From positions 1-57,355 of the forward strand of contig DAHUXE010000147.1 in NCBI GenBank assembly GCA_027307325.1: 57,355 nucleotides of DNA, read 5' to 3'. Shown piece after piece: positions 1 through 7,622 of this stretch. Numbering within the stretch: position 1 is the stretch's first letter; each line of letters begins with the position of its first letter. A program made the position numbers and the translations under genes. The notes beneath the pieces were generated by a model, which saw only the letters and a program-made list of their open reading frames with translations, made no database searches and was not told where the DNA came from. This DNA is from Gammaproteobacteria bacterium (GTDB lineage Bacteria > Pseudomonadota > Gammaproteobacteria > Steroidobacterales > Steroidobacteraceae).

Positions 1-282
1 GGTGGCGCGCGCCAGATCGATCTGGCGCTCGATGTGCGCGCCGCCGTCGTAGACGTTGAGCGCCGAGCCCGTGATCGCCACTCCGTCATAGGCGGCGAGG
101 CCCGTCGCGTGCGGCAGCCGCACTTCGCCGTCCGCGGGACGTACGATGTCACAGTGGACCGCGGCCAGGCTCTCGAGCGTGCGTGCGTAGGCCTCCCCGC
201 TCGGCGACCCGCCCGCCGCCACCTGCTGCTCGCGGACCGCAGCGCGATTTCCGTCGATGACGAGGACGGCCGGCTGACTCAT
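1..282 (-). CDS. Class-I glutamine amidotransferase, N-terminal part (cut by window edge)
   Basis: The reading frame starts at an ATG and runs open off the left edge, giving 94 codons. It begins MSQPAVLVIDGN and contains AYDGVAITGSALNVYD, which resembles the start of GMP-synthase-like type 1 glutamine amidotransferases. The catalytic Cys-His-Glu would lie in the missing part, so activity cannot be judged. The start is 2 nt after the stop of the glycerophosphodiesterase gene on the same strand, so the two are probably co-transcribed. Family members of this kind often sit near polyamine transport genes, and a polyamine-type ABC operon diverges next door; a role in gamma-glutamylated amine metabolism is inference only. 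Confidence 0.75.
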   Translation of the reverse strand, partial: MSQPAVLVIDGNRAAVREQQVAAGGSPSGEAYARTLESLAAVHCDIVRPADGEVRLPHATGLAAYDGVAITGSALNVYDGGAHIERQIDLARAT

Positions 283-284
283 CT

Positions 285-1232
285 TTATACGACCTTCGGC
301 TGGGAATGTACGACCTCCGCCCGGGGAGGCGGGACCGGAAGGCCCTTGCTCTCGAGGAGCTCGCGCAGCACGTCCGGCCGGTCGCTCGTCATGCCGTCGA
401 CGCCGAGCTCGAGCAGCCGCTCCATGTCCGCCGTGGCATTGACCGTCCAGGGCACGACGCGCAGTCCCAGCGCGCGCGCCTCGGCAATGCGCAGCGCATC
501 GAGATCCTGGTAATCCGGGCCCCAGGTGCCGGCACCGCTCGCCTTGACGAGGCGCACGACCGAGTTGCCGAAGCGCGCTGGATCGAGGCCGCCGAGCCAG
601 GGCGAGGGGCGTGGCGCGCCGATGCGCACCGTATCGTCCGCGCCCTGCTGCTCGGTGAGCGCCACCGTAGGGACTTCAGGCATCAAGCGCTGCACGGCGG
701 CGAGCACGCGCCAGTCGAAAGCCATGATGCTCACGAGCGCCAGCGTACCGGTCGCCTCCACATCCCGCTGGATCGCCGCGGCGAAGACCTCGGGCGTAGC
801 CGTACGCTCTGGCTCCTCGGGAAAGGTCTTGACCTCGATCGCCACGCGCACCCGGCCGTTGCTGCGCGTGCGCACGAGTGCGAGCACATCGGCGAGGCGC
901 GGAATGCGCTCGCCATCGGCCGGCTGCTGCTCGGGGAAGCGCGCTGCGTAGGCGCAGCCGGGCTTCGCCCGCCCGACGTCGTAGGATTCGAGCTCTCTGA
1001 AGGTCAGATCGAAGATGCGCGCACCGCTAGCGGCGAGAAAGCGCCCGCCCGCGTCGCGCGTCAGGTCGGGGTTCAGCTCCGGGTCGTGAGTAACGACCGC
1101 CACGCCGTCCCGCGTAACGCCGCAGTCGAGCTCGACGGCGCTCACCCCGAGCCCGAGCGCCCCGGCAAAAGCTGCGAGCGTATTCTCCGGCCACAGACCG
1201 CGCGCGCCGCGGTGGCCCTGTATTTCAAGCAC
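285..1232 (-). CDS. ugpQ: Glycerophosphodiester phosphodiesterase
   Basis: The 315-aa protein should hydrolyse glycerophosphodiesters to sn-glycerol 3-phosphate and an alcohol. It has the GDPD TIM-barrel signature: HRGARG with His7 and Arg8, ENT at 16-18, the metal ligands Glu34 and Asp36 in VELDCGVTRDG, and His49-Asp50 in VTHDPEL. The C-terminal part has VVPWTVN and DGMTSDRPD, also typical. There is no signal peptide, so it is cytoplasmic as in UgpQ. The start is GTG with a GGGAG site about 6 nt upstream. It lies divergent to the ABC operon, and a glycerol kinase is about 16 kb away. The symbol is by family resemblance only. Confidence 0.88.
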   Translation of the reverse strand: MLEIQGHRGARGLWPENTLAAFAGALGLGVSAVELDCGVTRDGVAVVTHDPELNPDLTRDAGGRFLAASGARIFDLTFRELESYDVGRAKPGCAYAARFPEQQPADGERIPRLADVLALVRTRSNGRVRVAIEVKTFPEEPERTATPEVFAAAIQRDVEATGTLALVSIMAFDWRVLAAVQRLMPEVPTVALTEQQGADDTVRIGAPRPSPWLGGLDPARFGNSVVRLVKASGAGTWGPDYQDLDALRIAEARALGLRVVPWTVNATADMERLLELGVDGMTSDRPDVLRELLESKGLPVPPPRAEVVHSQPKVV

Positions 1233-1374
1233 GGCGGCTCCCGGGAGCGGCGCTCACACGACAAGCGGTGGGGGCGATGTTATATTTCCAGGTGTCCGAG
1301 CCCGATCAGACTATCTCGCCAAAAACTTGCCTGTCAACGCGACGGCACCAGGTCCGGGAGGGGCTTTAGACCCT

Positions 1375-2451
1375 ATGAACTCCGAGCGTGCGTGGCGCGC
1401 CTTCTGCGCGGTTCTGATCCTCGCGCTCGGGGCCGTGTGGCCAGCCGCCGCGGACGACTCCAGGGTGCTGCGCATCATCACCTGGGCGAGCTACGTGCCG
1501 TCCGAGGTCGTCGCGCAGTTCAGGAAGGAGACCGGCATCGAGGTGCAGGTCACGCTCTCGAACAACGAGGAGATGATCTCGAAGCTGCGCGCCACCGGCG
1601 GCGCGGGCTTCGATCTGGCGCAGCCGTCGCAGGACCGGATCTTCGGCGCACAGCAGGAGTTCCGCATCTACAAGCCCATCGACACGAGCAGGGTCAGGCT
1701 GGACGAGTTCGTGCCGGAGCTGGTCGATGCGGTGAGGAAGAACGCCACCGTCGACGGCAAGCTCTATGGCCTTCCCTACGTCTGGGGCACCGAGGGACTG
1801 AGTTACAATTCCAGCCGCACCAAGATCGCCGATTACACCGATCTGTGTAGACTTGAGCTCAAGGGCCGCACCGCGGTGCGCCTGAAGCGCCCGACCCTCA
1901 TGGCGTTCGCGCTCGCCTCGGGCCACGATCCGTTCGCGCTCTATCACGATACCAGGGCGTACACCGCCCTCATGCAGCAGGTCGGCAAGACCCTCGCAGC
2001 CTGCAAGGCGAATTTCCGCTTCTTCTACGACAACAAGGACCAGCTGCTGAACGGGGTGCGTTCGGGGGAAATCTGGGCGGCGATGATGTGGGACTCGGGC
2101 GGCTGGCTGCTCAACAGGGAGAATCCCGCCATCAAGTTCATCAATCCGCTCTCGGGGGCGATCGCCTGGATGGATACCTTCGCGCTCCCCGCCCGTGGCC
2201 GCAACGACGCCGCCGCCTATGCCTGGATCAACTTCGTGATGCTACCTAAGGTCGCGGCGCTCGTCGGCAGATCGATCGGCAATTTCACCGCTTCCAGGGG
2301 AGCCGACAAGCTCATGGATCCGCGCATCCGCGCCCAGTTCGCCGAGACGTTCCCGGACGGCCTCAAGAACATCAAGTGGTACCCGGCCATACCTGCGGGT
2401 CTCGAGGAGATCGAGGGCGAGGTGCTCGATCGAGTGAAGGCGGCCGATTGA
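1375..2451 (+). CDS. potD: Spermidine/putrescine-type ABC transporter, periplasmic binding protein
   Basis: The 358-aa protein opens with a signal peptide ending near WPAAADD and continues LRIITWASYVPSEVVAQF, the start of PotD/PotF-like binding proteins. NNEEMISKLRATGGAGFDLAQPSQD and GLPYVWGTEGLSYN follow in the expected order. It captures a polyamine or similar cation in the periplasm for the permeases encoded downstream. An in-frame TTG lies 48 nt upstream, but the ATG used here is preceded by GGGAGGGG and directly begins the signal peptide. Its stop overlaps the TTG start of the ATPase gene. The exact ligand cannot be read from the sequence. Confidence 0.87.
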   Translation: MNSERAWRAFCAVLILALGAVWPAAADDSRVLRIITWASYVPSEVVAQFRKETGIEVQVTLSNNEEMISKLRATGGAGFDLAQPSQDRIFGAQQEFRIYKPIDTSRVRLDEFVPELVDAVRKNATVDGKLYGLPYVWGTEGLSYNSSRTKIADYTDLCRLELKGRTAVRLKRPTLMAFALASGHDPFALYHDTRAYTALMQQVGKTLAACKANFRFFYDNKDQLLNGVRSGEIWAAMMWDSGGWLLNRENPAIKFINPLSGAIAWMDTFALPARGRNDAAAYAWINFVMLPKVAALVGRSIGNFTASRGADKLMDPRIRAQFAETFPDGLKNIKWYPAIPAGLEEIEGEVLDRVKAAD

Positions 2452-3563
2452 GCACCGGCGCCGCCGCCGCGCCCGATCTCGAGGTCAGCGCGGTCACCAA
2501 GCGCTTTGCCGCCCACGTGGCGGTGAACGAGGTGTCGTTCAGCGTCGCGCGCGGCAGCTTCTTCTCGATCCTGGGTCCCTCGGGCTGCGGCAAGACCACT
2601 CTGCTGCGCATGATCGCCGGATTCATACAACCCGATGGCGGCGGCATCGCGATCGGCGGACGCGACATGAGGAACGTTCCGCCGAACAAGCGCCCGGTCA
2701 ACATGGTGTTTCAGCACCTGGCTCTTTTTCCGATGATGTCGGTGGGCGAGAACGTCGCCTTCGGGCTCGCCCGGCGCGGGGTCGGGCGTGCCGAGCGGAC
2801 CCGGCGTGCCGAGGCGATGCTCGAGCGGGTGGGACTCGCGGGCGCCGCTTCGAAGCGCACCGACGAGCTCTCCGGCGGGCAGCGGCAGCGCGTCGCGATC
2901 GCGCGCAGCCTGGTGCTCGAGCCCACTCTGCTCCTCCTCGACGAGCCGCTCGGCGCACTCGACCTTAAGCTCCGCGAGCACATGAAGGTCGAGCTCAAGC
3001 AGCTGCAGAGCGCCTTCGGGACCACCTTCGTGTACATCACCCACGACCAGTCCGAGGCCCTCGTGCTCTCGGACCGGGTGGGCGTCATGAATCACGGCCG
3101 CTTCGAGCAGCTCGGCAGCCCGCAGGAGCTCTACTACTCACCGGCAACGTCGTTCGTCGCCGGCTTCGTCGGCGCCAACAACCGCCTGACCGGCACGGTG
3201 CTCGCTCAGGACGGCGCGCTGGTCGAGTTCGACGCCGGCGGGGGACTGCATCTGCGCGTGCGCGCGAACGCGGCGTTCACCCGGGGCGCCGCCGTGGATG
3301 CCTTCATCCGCCCAGAAGCCATGACGCTCGCCCGAACGCCGGCCGAGCTCCCGCCGGGCCAGAGCGCGCTCAGCGGCGAGGTCACCGACATGCTGTTCGA
3401 CGGTGCGAACTCGGTCGTGCTGCTGCGCGAAGCGCACAGCCGCCGGGAGCTGCGTATCGCGCTGCCGCAGACCGGCGCCTTCGCGGACTTGAGGGCCGGC
3501 GCGCGCATCTGCTTCGGGTTCGACCCCGGCCGGGCGATCTGCTTCCCGGGCACTCATGGCTGA
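2448..3563 (+). CDS. potA: Spermidine/putrescine-type ABC transporter, ATP-binding subunit
   Basis: The 371-aa protein energises polyamine uptake. It has the Walker A motif GPSGCGKTT, a Q-loop (MVFQHLALFP), the signature LSGGQRQRVAIARSL, Walker B LLLLDEPLGALD and switch His in YITHDQSEA. A C-terminal TOBE-like region follows (about residues 245-370). I chose the TTG that overlaps the preceding stop (TTGA) because it has GAAGG 8 nt upstream and begins just before the first beta strand LEVSAVTKRF. Upstream in-frame codons lie wholly inside the binding-protein gene. The stop overlaps the next ATG (ATGGCTGA). Confidence 0.9.
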   Translation: MSTGAAAAPDLEVSAVTKRFAAHVAVNEVSFSVARGSFFSILGPSGCGKTTLLRMIAGFIQPDGGGIAIGGRDMRNVPPNKRPVNMVFQHLALFPMMSVGENVAFGLARRGVGRAERTRRAEAMLERVGLAGAASKRTDELSGGQRQRVAIARSLVLEPTLLLLDEPLGALDLKLREHMKVELKQLQSAFGTTFVYITHDQSEALVLSDRVGVMNHGRFEQLGSPQELYYSPATSFVAGFVGANNRLTGTVLAQDGALVEFDAGGGLHLRVRANAAFTRGAAVDAFIRPEAMTLARTPAELPPGQSALSGEVTDMLFDGANSVVLLREAHSRRELRIALPQTGAFADLRAGARICFGFDPGRAICFPGTHG

Positions 3564-4440
3564 GACCGCGGCAGGAGCGCTCTGGTACCGCAGACTGGTG
3601 CTCGCGCTGCTGCTCGCGCCCGCGCTGCTGTGGCTGCTGGCGCTCATCGTCCTGCCGCACTTCGATCTTGCGCTGCTCTCGTTTCGCGCGCGCGTCGCCC
3701 CGCGCGAGTACGTCGCGAGCCTCGCCCAGTACCGCAGCTTCTTCGGTGAGCCGCTCTACTGGCATGTGTTCGTGCGCACCGCGCTGCTTTCGGCGTTCGC
3801 CACCGCGCTCACGCTCCTGGTTGCTTTTCCGATAGCCTGGATCATCGCCAAGCTGGCCCGTGGCCGCATGAGCGCGCTGCTATTCGTCGTCTGCCTGATT
3901 CCCTTCTGGGTGAGCGAGACGGTGCGGACGCTGGGGTGGATGATCCTGCTGCGCGAGTCGGGCGTGCTGCCGGCGCTGCTCGTGCACCTCGGCATCACCG
4001 CACAGCCGGTCGAGCTGCTCTACCACGACGCGACGATCCTCGTCGGCCTGGTCTATACATCGCTCCTCTTCATGGTCGTGCCGCTGGTCGGGAGCCTCGA
4101 GAGTCTCGACAACTCCCTCATCGAGGCCGCCTACGATCTGGGCGGCAAGGGGTGGCCGATCCTGCGCACGATCGTCATCCCGCATGCCGCGCCCGGCATC
4201 ACCGCCGGCTGCATCGTGGTGTTCATGCTGACGCTCGGTAACTACCTGACGCCGACGCTGCTCGGCGGCAAGAACTCCCTGTGGTTCACCGAGCAGATCT
4301 ATGCGCAGTTCATTACACGCTTCAACTGGGAGCAGGGCGCGGCCTTCGGCTTCCTGCTGCTCGCGCTCTCCACCGCGATGGTGTGGCTCGGACTCAAGGC
4401 CTCCGGGCAGCGGTTCAGCGACGTCATGCGGCGGGTATGA
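3556..4440 (+). CDS. potB: Spermidine/putrescine-type ABC transporter permease 1
   Basis: The 294-aa inner-membrane protein has about six hydrophobic segments and the EAA loop EAAYDLGGKGWPILRTIVIP, which contacts the ATPase. Order and length fit PotB/PotH. The start ATG overlaps the ATPase stop by 8 nt and the stop overlaps the next ATG as ATGA, so translation is probably coupled along the operon. Confidence 0.9.
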   Translation: MAETAAGALWYRRLVLALLLAPALLWLLALIVLPHFDLALLSFRARVAPREYVASLAQYRSFFGEPLYWHVFVRTALLSAFATALTLLVAFPIAWIIAKLARGRMSALLFVVCLIPFWVSETVRTLGWMILLRESGVLPALLVHLGITAQPVELLYHDATILVGLVYTSLLFMVVPLVGSLESLDNSLIEAAYDLGGKGWPILRTIVIPHAAPGITAGCIVVFMLTLGNYLTPTLLGGKNSLWFTEQIYAQFITRFNWEQGAAFGFLLLALSTAMVWLGLKASGQRFSDVMRRV

Positions 4441-5297
4441 TTCCGAGCCTGCCGCGCCCCGCCTGGCTGCGCGCCGCGACCGCGCTCTACGTGGGCGCCT
4501 TTCTCCTCTTTCTCTTCCTGCCGCTCGCGATAGTGGCGGTGTTCGCCTTCAACAACGCGCCCTACCCCGCTCCCCCCTGGCACGGCTTCACGCTCGACTG
4601 GTTCCTCGGCAACGAGGCCGAGGGGCGTATCGGGCTGTTCCGCGACTCCGAGCTCCTCGGAAGCATCTGGACGAGCTGTAGCGTTGCGCTCTGGGTCACC
4701 GGACTCTCGGTCGCGGTCGGCACGGCGAATGCCTTCCTCATGGAGCGCGAGCAGTTTCCCGGCAAGGGGATCCTCTCGATGCTGATGCTGACGCCGCTGG
4801 TCATCCCTGGCGTGATCCTCGGCATCTCGATCCTCGCGTTCGCGAGCCGCCTCGCGGACCTGTGCACCGAGCTGTTCGGCATCGAGGCGGACTTTCTGCG
4901 CCCGGGGCTGCCGCTGGTGGTGCTCGGCCAGTTCTCCTACATCGCCGCGATCGCGACGCTGACCATCAGCGCGCGCCTGAAGCGCTTCGACCGCAGCCTC
5001 GAGGATGCGGCATTGAATCTCGGCGCCTCGCACGCCGCGGTGCTGTGGCACATCACGCTGCCGTACCTGCGCCCGGCCATCATCGGCTCGGCCGCGATCG
5101 CCTTCCTCATGTCCTTCGAGAACTTCAACACCACGCTGATGCTGGTGGGGTCGGATGCGCCGCTCACGATCATGATGTACGGGCGCATGCGCGAGGGCGC
5201 GACGCCGGTGTTGAATGCGGTGAGCCTGTTCCTCATGACGGCTTCGGCGGTTCTGGCACTCACTCTCATGCGTCGGGGAAAGCGCCAGCAGTCCTGA
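4437..5297 (+). CDS. potC: Spermidine/putrescine-type ABC transporter permease 2
   Basis: The 286-aa inner-membrane protein has N-terminal hydrophobic segment LYVGAFLLFLFLPLAIVAVFAF, followed by NNAPYPAPPWHGFTLDWF, typical of PotC/PotI, and the EAA loop EDAALNLGASHAAVLWHIT. The ATG overlaps the previous stop (ATGA). It is the last gene of the four-gene operon; no clear intrinsic terminator follows, and the tandem repeat array begins 32 nt after the stop. Confidence 0.9.
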   Translation: MIPSLPRPAWLRAATALYVGAFLLFLFLPLAIVAVFAFNNAPYPAPPWHGFTLDWFLGNEAEGRIGLFRDSELLGSIWTSCSVALWVTGLSVAVGTANAFLMEREQFPGKGILSMLMLTPLVIPGVILGISILAFASRLADLCTELFGIEADFLRPGLPLVVLGQFSYIAAIATLTISARLKRFDRSLEDAALNLGASHAAVLWHITLPYLRPAIIGSAAIAFLMSFENFNTTLMLVGSDAPLTIMMYGRMREGATPVLNAVSLFLMTASAVLALTLMRRGKRQQS

Positions 5298-5329
5298 GTT
5301 GGGCGCCGTCTGTGGGGTCTCGATTCGGG

Positions 5330-5483
5330 CATGTTCTATGGTTATCGAAGTTGAGCCGCTTGGGTGCCTCTCCGGGGCCTCCAGCGAGGCATGTTCGATG
5401 GCCATCGAACTTCAGCCACTTGGATGGCGCTGCAAGGCCACAACTCAGGCATCTTCGATGGTCATCGAACTTGAGCTGATGGG
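5330..5483. repeat. 60-bp tandem repeat array with internal palindromes
   Basis: Three units start at 5330, 5390 and 5450 with an exact 60-bp period; the third is cut short by the 3' end of the next gene. Each unit begins CATnTTCnATGG and carries a 16-bp palindrome at 5334-5349, 5394-5409 and 5454-5469. The middle copy TTCGATGGCCATCGAA is perfect; the others have one or two changes. A degraded partial unit may precede the first. The array lies between the convergent ABC operon and sulfotransferase gene. It could hold protein-binding sites or be a dispersed palindromic element. A CRISPR is excluded because there are no unique spacers of constant length between identical repeats. Confidence 0.8.
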
Positions 5484-7559
5484 CTACCCTGCATCGCCGC
5501 CGAGGGCCTCCTGCAGCGGCCCGAGGTGGCGCTCATAGCGGCGCCACCGCCCGATCGAGCCCTTGCCGATGGGCTGGCGCACCTGCCAATTGCTCGCGGT
5601 CAGCACCGCTCGCTCGGTGCGGTAGAACTCGAGACAGCGCGGGTCCCACGGCAAGCCGATATGCGCGAGCATCCGGCGACTCCAGTGCTCGGGGTCGTCG
5701 ACCAGGGCCTCGTAGGGGACCTCGAGCAAGACTTGTGCTGGCAGCGTCGCGCGCCAATGCGCCATCAGGCGGCGGTACTCGAGGTAGTAGTGCGCCAGGT
5801 CGCCGAGATCGCTCGCGTAGGCATGCGCGGCCGTGAACCCCTGGAAGTAGATCGAAAGGCAGGTGTCGAGCGGGTGGCGCTCGAGGTGGATGAAGCGCGC
5901 GCCGGGCAGTGCCGCATGGATCAGCCCGAGGTTCCTGAAATTGCTCGGCAGTTTGTCGATGACGCGCGCTGCCGTCGCCGGAAGCGTTTCGAGCAGCGCC
6001 ACATACTCGCGGCCGAGCGAGGCAATCGTCGCCGCACGCTGCTCAGGCTGCGCGGCCAGCTCGGCGTCGGCCGCGAACTGCCAGAAGAGCACCTCGCCCG
6101 CTCCGTGGACCTGGCGGTGCGAGGCGAGTATCTGCTCGGCGAGCGTAGTGCCCGAGCGTGGCATTCCGAAGACGAAGACGGGGCGCCCGCAAGGGACTCC
6201 GGCTGGCCGCAGATCCTCGAGCGCGCGCCGGTCGAATACAGCGAGCGTGCGCGTCACCCGCGCGGTCGTGGCCGCGCGGTCGTAGGGCGGCCGGCTGCGA
6301 CGGGCGAGCTCATGGCCGCGACGGTGGTGCTCGAATGCCCCATCGTCCTCGCCGAGCTCATCGCAGTACTTGCCGAGCGCGTGGTGAAGACCGATGGCGT
6401 GCGCGACCGGCGGGCCCCGCGCCAGGGCGCGCTCGGCGGCCTCCCGCCAGGGCGCATCGGCGGCGGTCATCTTGCGCACTGCCGTAAGGCCAATCAGTGC
6501 CTCCGGCAGGTCGGGGCTCATTGCCAGCGCCTTCCTGAGCAGCGCCTCCGCCTCGTCGAACCGGCCCCGGTCGAGCGCGAGACTGCCGAGCAGCGTGACC
6601 GCGTCGGCAGCGTCGGGCCTGATGGCGAGCGCCCGGCGGACGCTCGCCGCGGCATCATAGACCCGGCCGAGCGCCCGCTCGGCCATCGCGTGTGCGGTAT
6701 GGAGCGGCGCATGGTCCGGTGCGGCTTCGAGCCCGGCGCGGTAGGCCGCCTCGGCCGCGTGCATCTCGTTGATCGCGAGCAGCGCGTTGCCGAGATGCAG
6801 ATACGCTTCCGGCAGCCCGGCATCGAGCTCGATGGCGCGCCGCGAATGATCGATGGCGGCGCCGTGATCGCCGCGGCAGTGGAGCACGTAGCCGAGGTTG
6901 GCGTGCAGCCGTGCGTCCAATGGTGCGCGGGCCAGCGCCTCGCGAAAGCAGCCGGCCGCCGCCTCGAAGCGCCCGAGGCCGGTGAGCAGCGTGCCCAGGT
7001 CGTTGAGCGTTTCCGGGCGGCGGTCGTGCGCGAGCAGCCGCTGGTAGTAAGGGAGCGCCTCCAGGGTGCGGCCGCGAACAGCCAGCGCGCGCGCGAGCTG
7101 CGTGACCGCGGCCGCCAAATGCGGCCGCAGCTCCAGCGCACGCCGCAGCGCCTCGATTCCGGCATCGGTCTCGCCGCTCTCGATGAGCGCACTGCCGAGA
7201 TTGTGGTGGGCCTCGGCCAGAGCGGGCTCGAGCGCAATGACCCGGCGGTACCCCTCGATTGCCGGCGCGAGCGCGCCGCGTGCGCGGTCGGCGTTGGCGA
7301 GGTTGCCGAGCGCCGCCACGAAGCCCGGACGGAGCTCGAGCGCGCGACGGCAGCTGGCGATCGCGGCGTCGACGCGCCCGAGCGCCAGCAGCAGGCGTCC
7401 GAGATCGTTGTGCGCGTCGGCGAAGCCGGGGTGCAGCGCCGTCGCCCGGGCCAGGACTTCGGCCGCCCGCTCGAGCTGCCCCTGCTCCTCGAGCGCCTGC
7501 GCGCGCAGGTAGTGCGCCTCGGCGTCGTCCGGAGGGCGGGAATCATTGGCGGGGGACAT
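5484..7559 (-). CDS. TPR-repeat sulfotransferase (ST1)
   Basis: This 691-aa protein has about ten TPR units over residues 10-350 (for example AEAHHNLGSALIESGETDAG) and a C-terminal sulfotransferase domain from about 440. The PAPS-binding loop is FGMPRSGTTLAEQILASH, and the second nucleotide motif is FIHLERHPLDTCLSIYFQ. The end, ASNWQVRQPIGKGSIGRW, is shared with ST2. It should transfer sulfate from PAPS to an unknown acceptor, with the TPR part binding a partner. The RSGTTL loop resembles tyrosylprotein sulfotransferases. I chose ATG over a TTG 9 nt upstream; neither has a good Shine-Dalgarno. A terminator ends only 7 nt before this ATG. Confidence 0.85.
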   Translation of the reverse strand: MSPANDSRPPDDAEAHYLRAQALEEQGQLERAAEVLARATALHPGFADAHNDLGRLLLALGRVDAAIASCRRALELRPGFVAALGNLANADRARGALAPAIEGYRRVIALEPALAEAHHNLGSALIESGETDAGIEALRRALELRPHLAAAVTQLARALAVRGRTLEALPYYQRLLAHDRRPETLNDLGTLLTGLGRFEAAAGCFREALARAPLDARLHANLGYVLHCRGDHGAAIDHSRRAIELDAGLPEAYLHLGNALLAINEMHAAEAAYRAGLEAAPDHAPLHTAHAMAERALGRVYDAAASVRRALAIRPDAADAVTLLGSLALDRGRFDEAEALLRKALAMSPDLPEALIGLTAVRKMTAADAPWREAAERALARGPPVAHAIGLHHALGKYCDELGEDDGAFEHHRRGHELARRSRPPYDRAATTARVTRTLAVFDRRALEDLRPAGVPCGRPVFVFGMPRSGTTLAEQILASHRQVHGAGEVLFWQFAADAELAAQPEQRAATIASLGREYVALLETLPATAARVIDKLPSNFRNLGLIHAALPGARFIHLERHPLDTCLSIYFQGFTAAHAYASDLGDLAHYYLEYRRLMAHWRATLPAQVLLEVPYEALVDDPEHWSRRMLAHIGLPWDPRCLEFYRTERAVLTASNWQVRQPIGKGSIGRWRRYERHLGPLQEALGGDAG

Positions 7560-7566
7560 GGACCCC

Positions 7567-7597
7567 AAAAAAGAAGGCGGGCATGGCGCCCGCCTTC
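7567..7597 (-). terminator. Intrinsic terminator after TonB receptor 1
   Basis: On the minus strand a 10-bp perfect stem (GAAGGCGGGC paired with GCCCGCCTTC, 5-nt loop) is followed by six U. It lies 26 nt after the receptor stop and 7 nt before the ATG of ST1, so it should limit read-through into that gene. Confidence 0.88.
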
Positions 7598-7622
7598 GAG
7601 TCTAACGCAACCGCCGCAAGGC

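Noticed and set aside
5330-5483. CRISPR array
   Set aside because: Only three diverged units, no constant repeat with unique spacers and no cas genes.
5299-5538. Plus-strand frame with a 20-residue repeat across the tandem array
   Set aside because: The 60-bp period keeps any frame open and makes repeated peptides; there is no ribosome site and it runs into the antisense of ST1.
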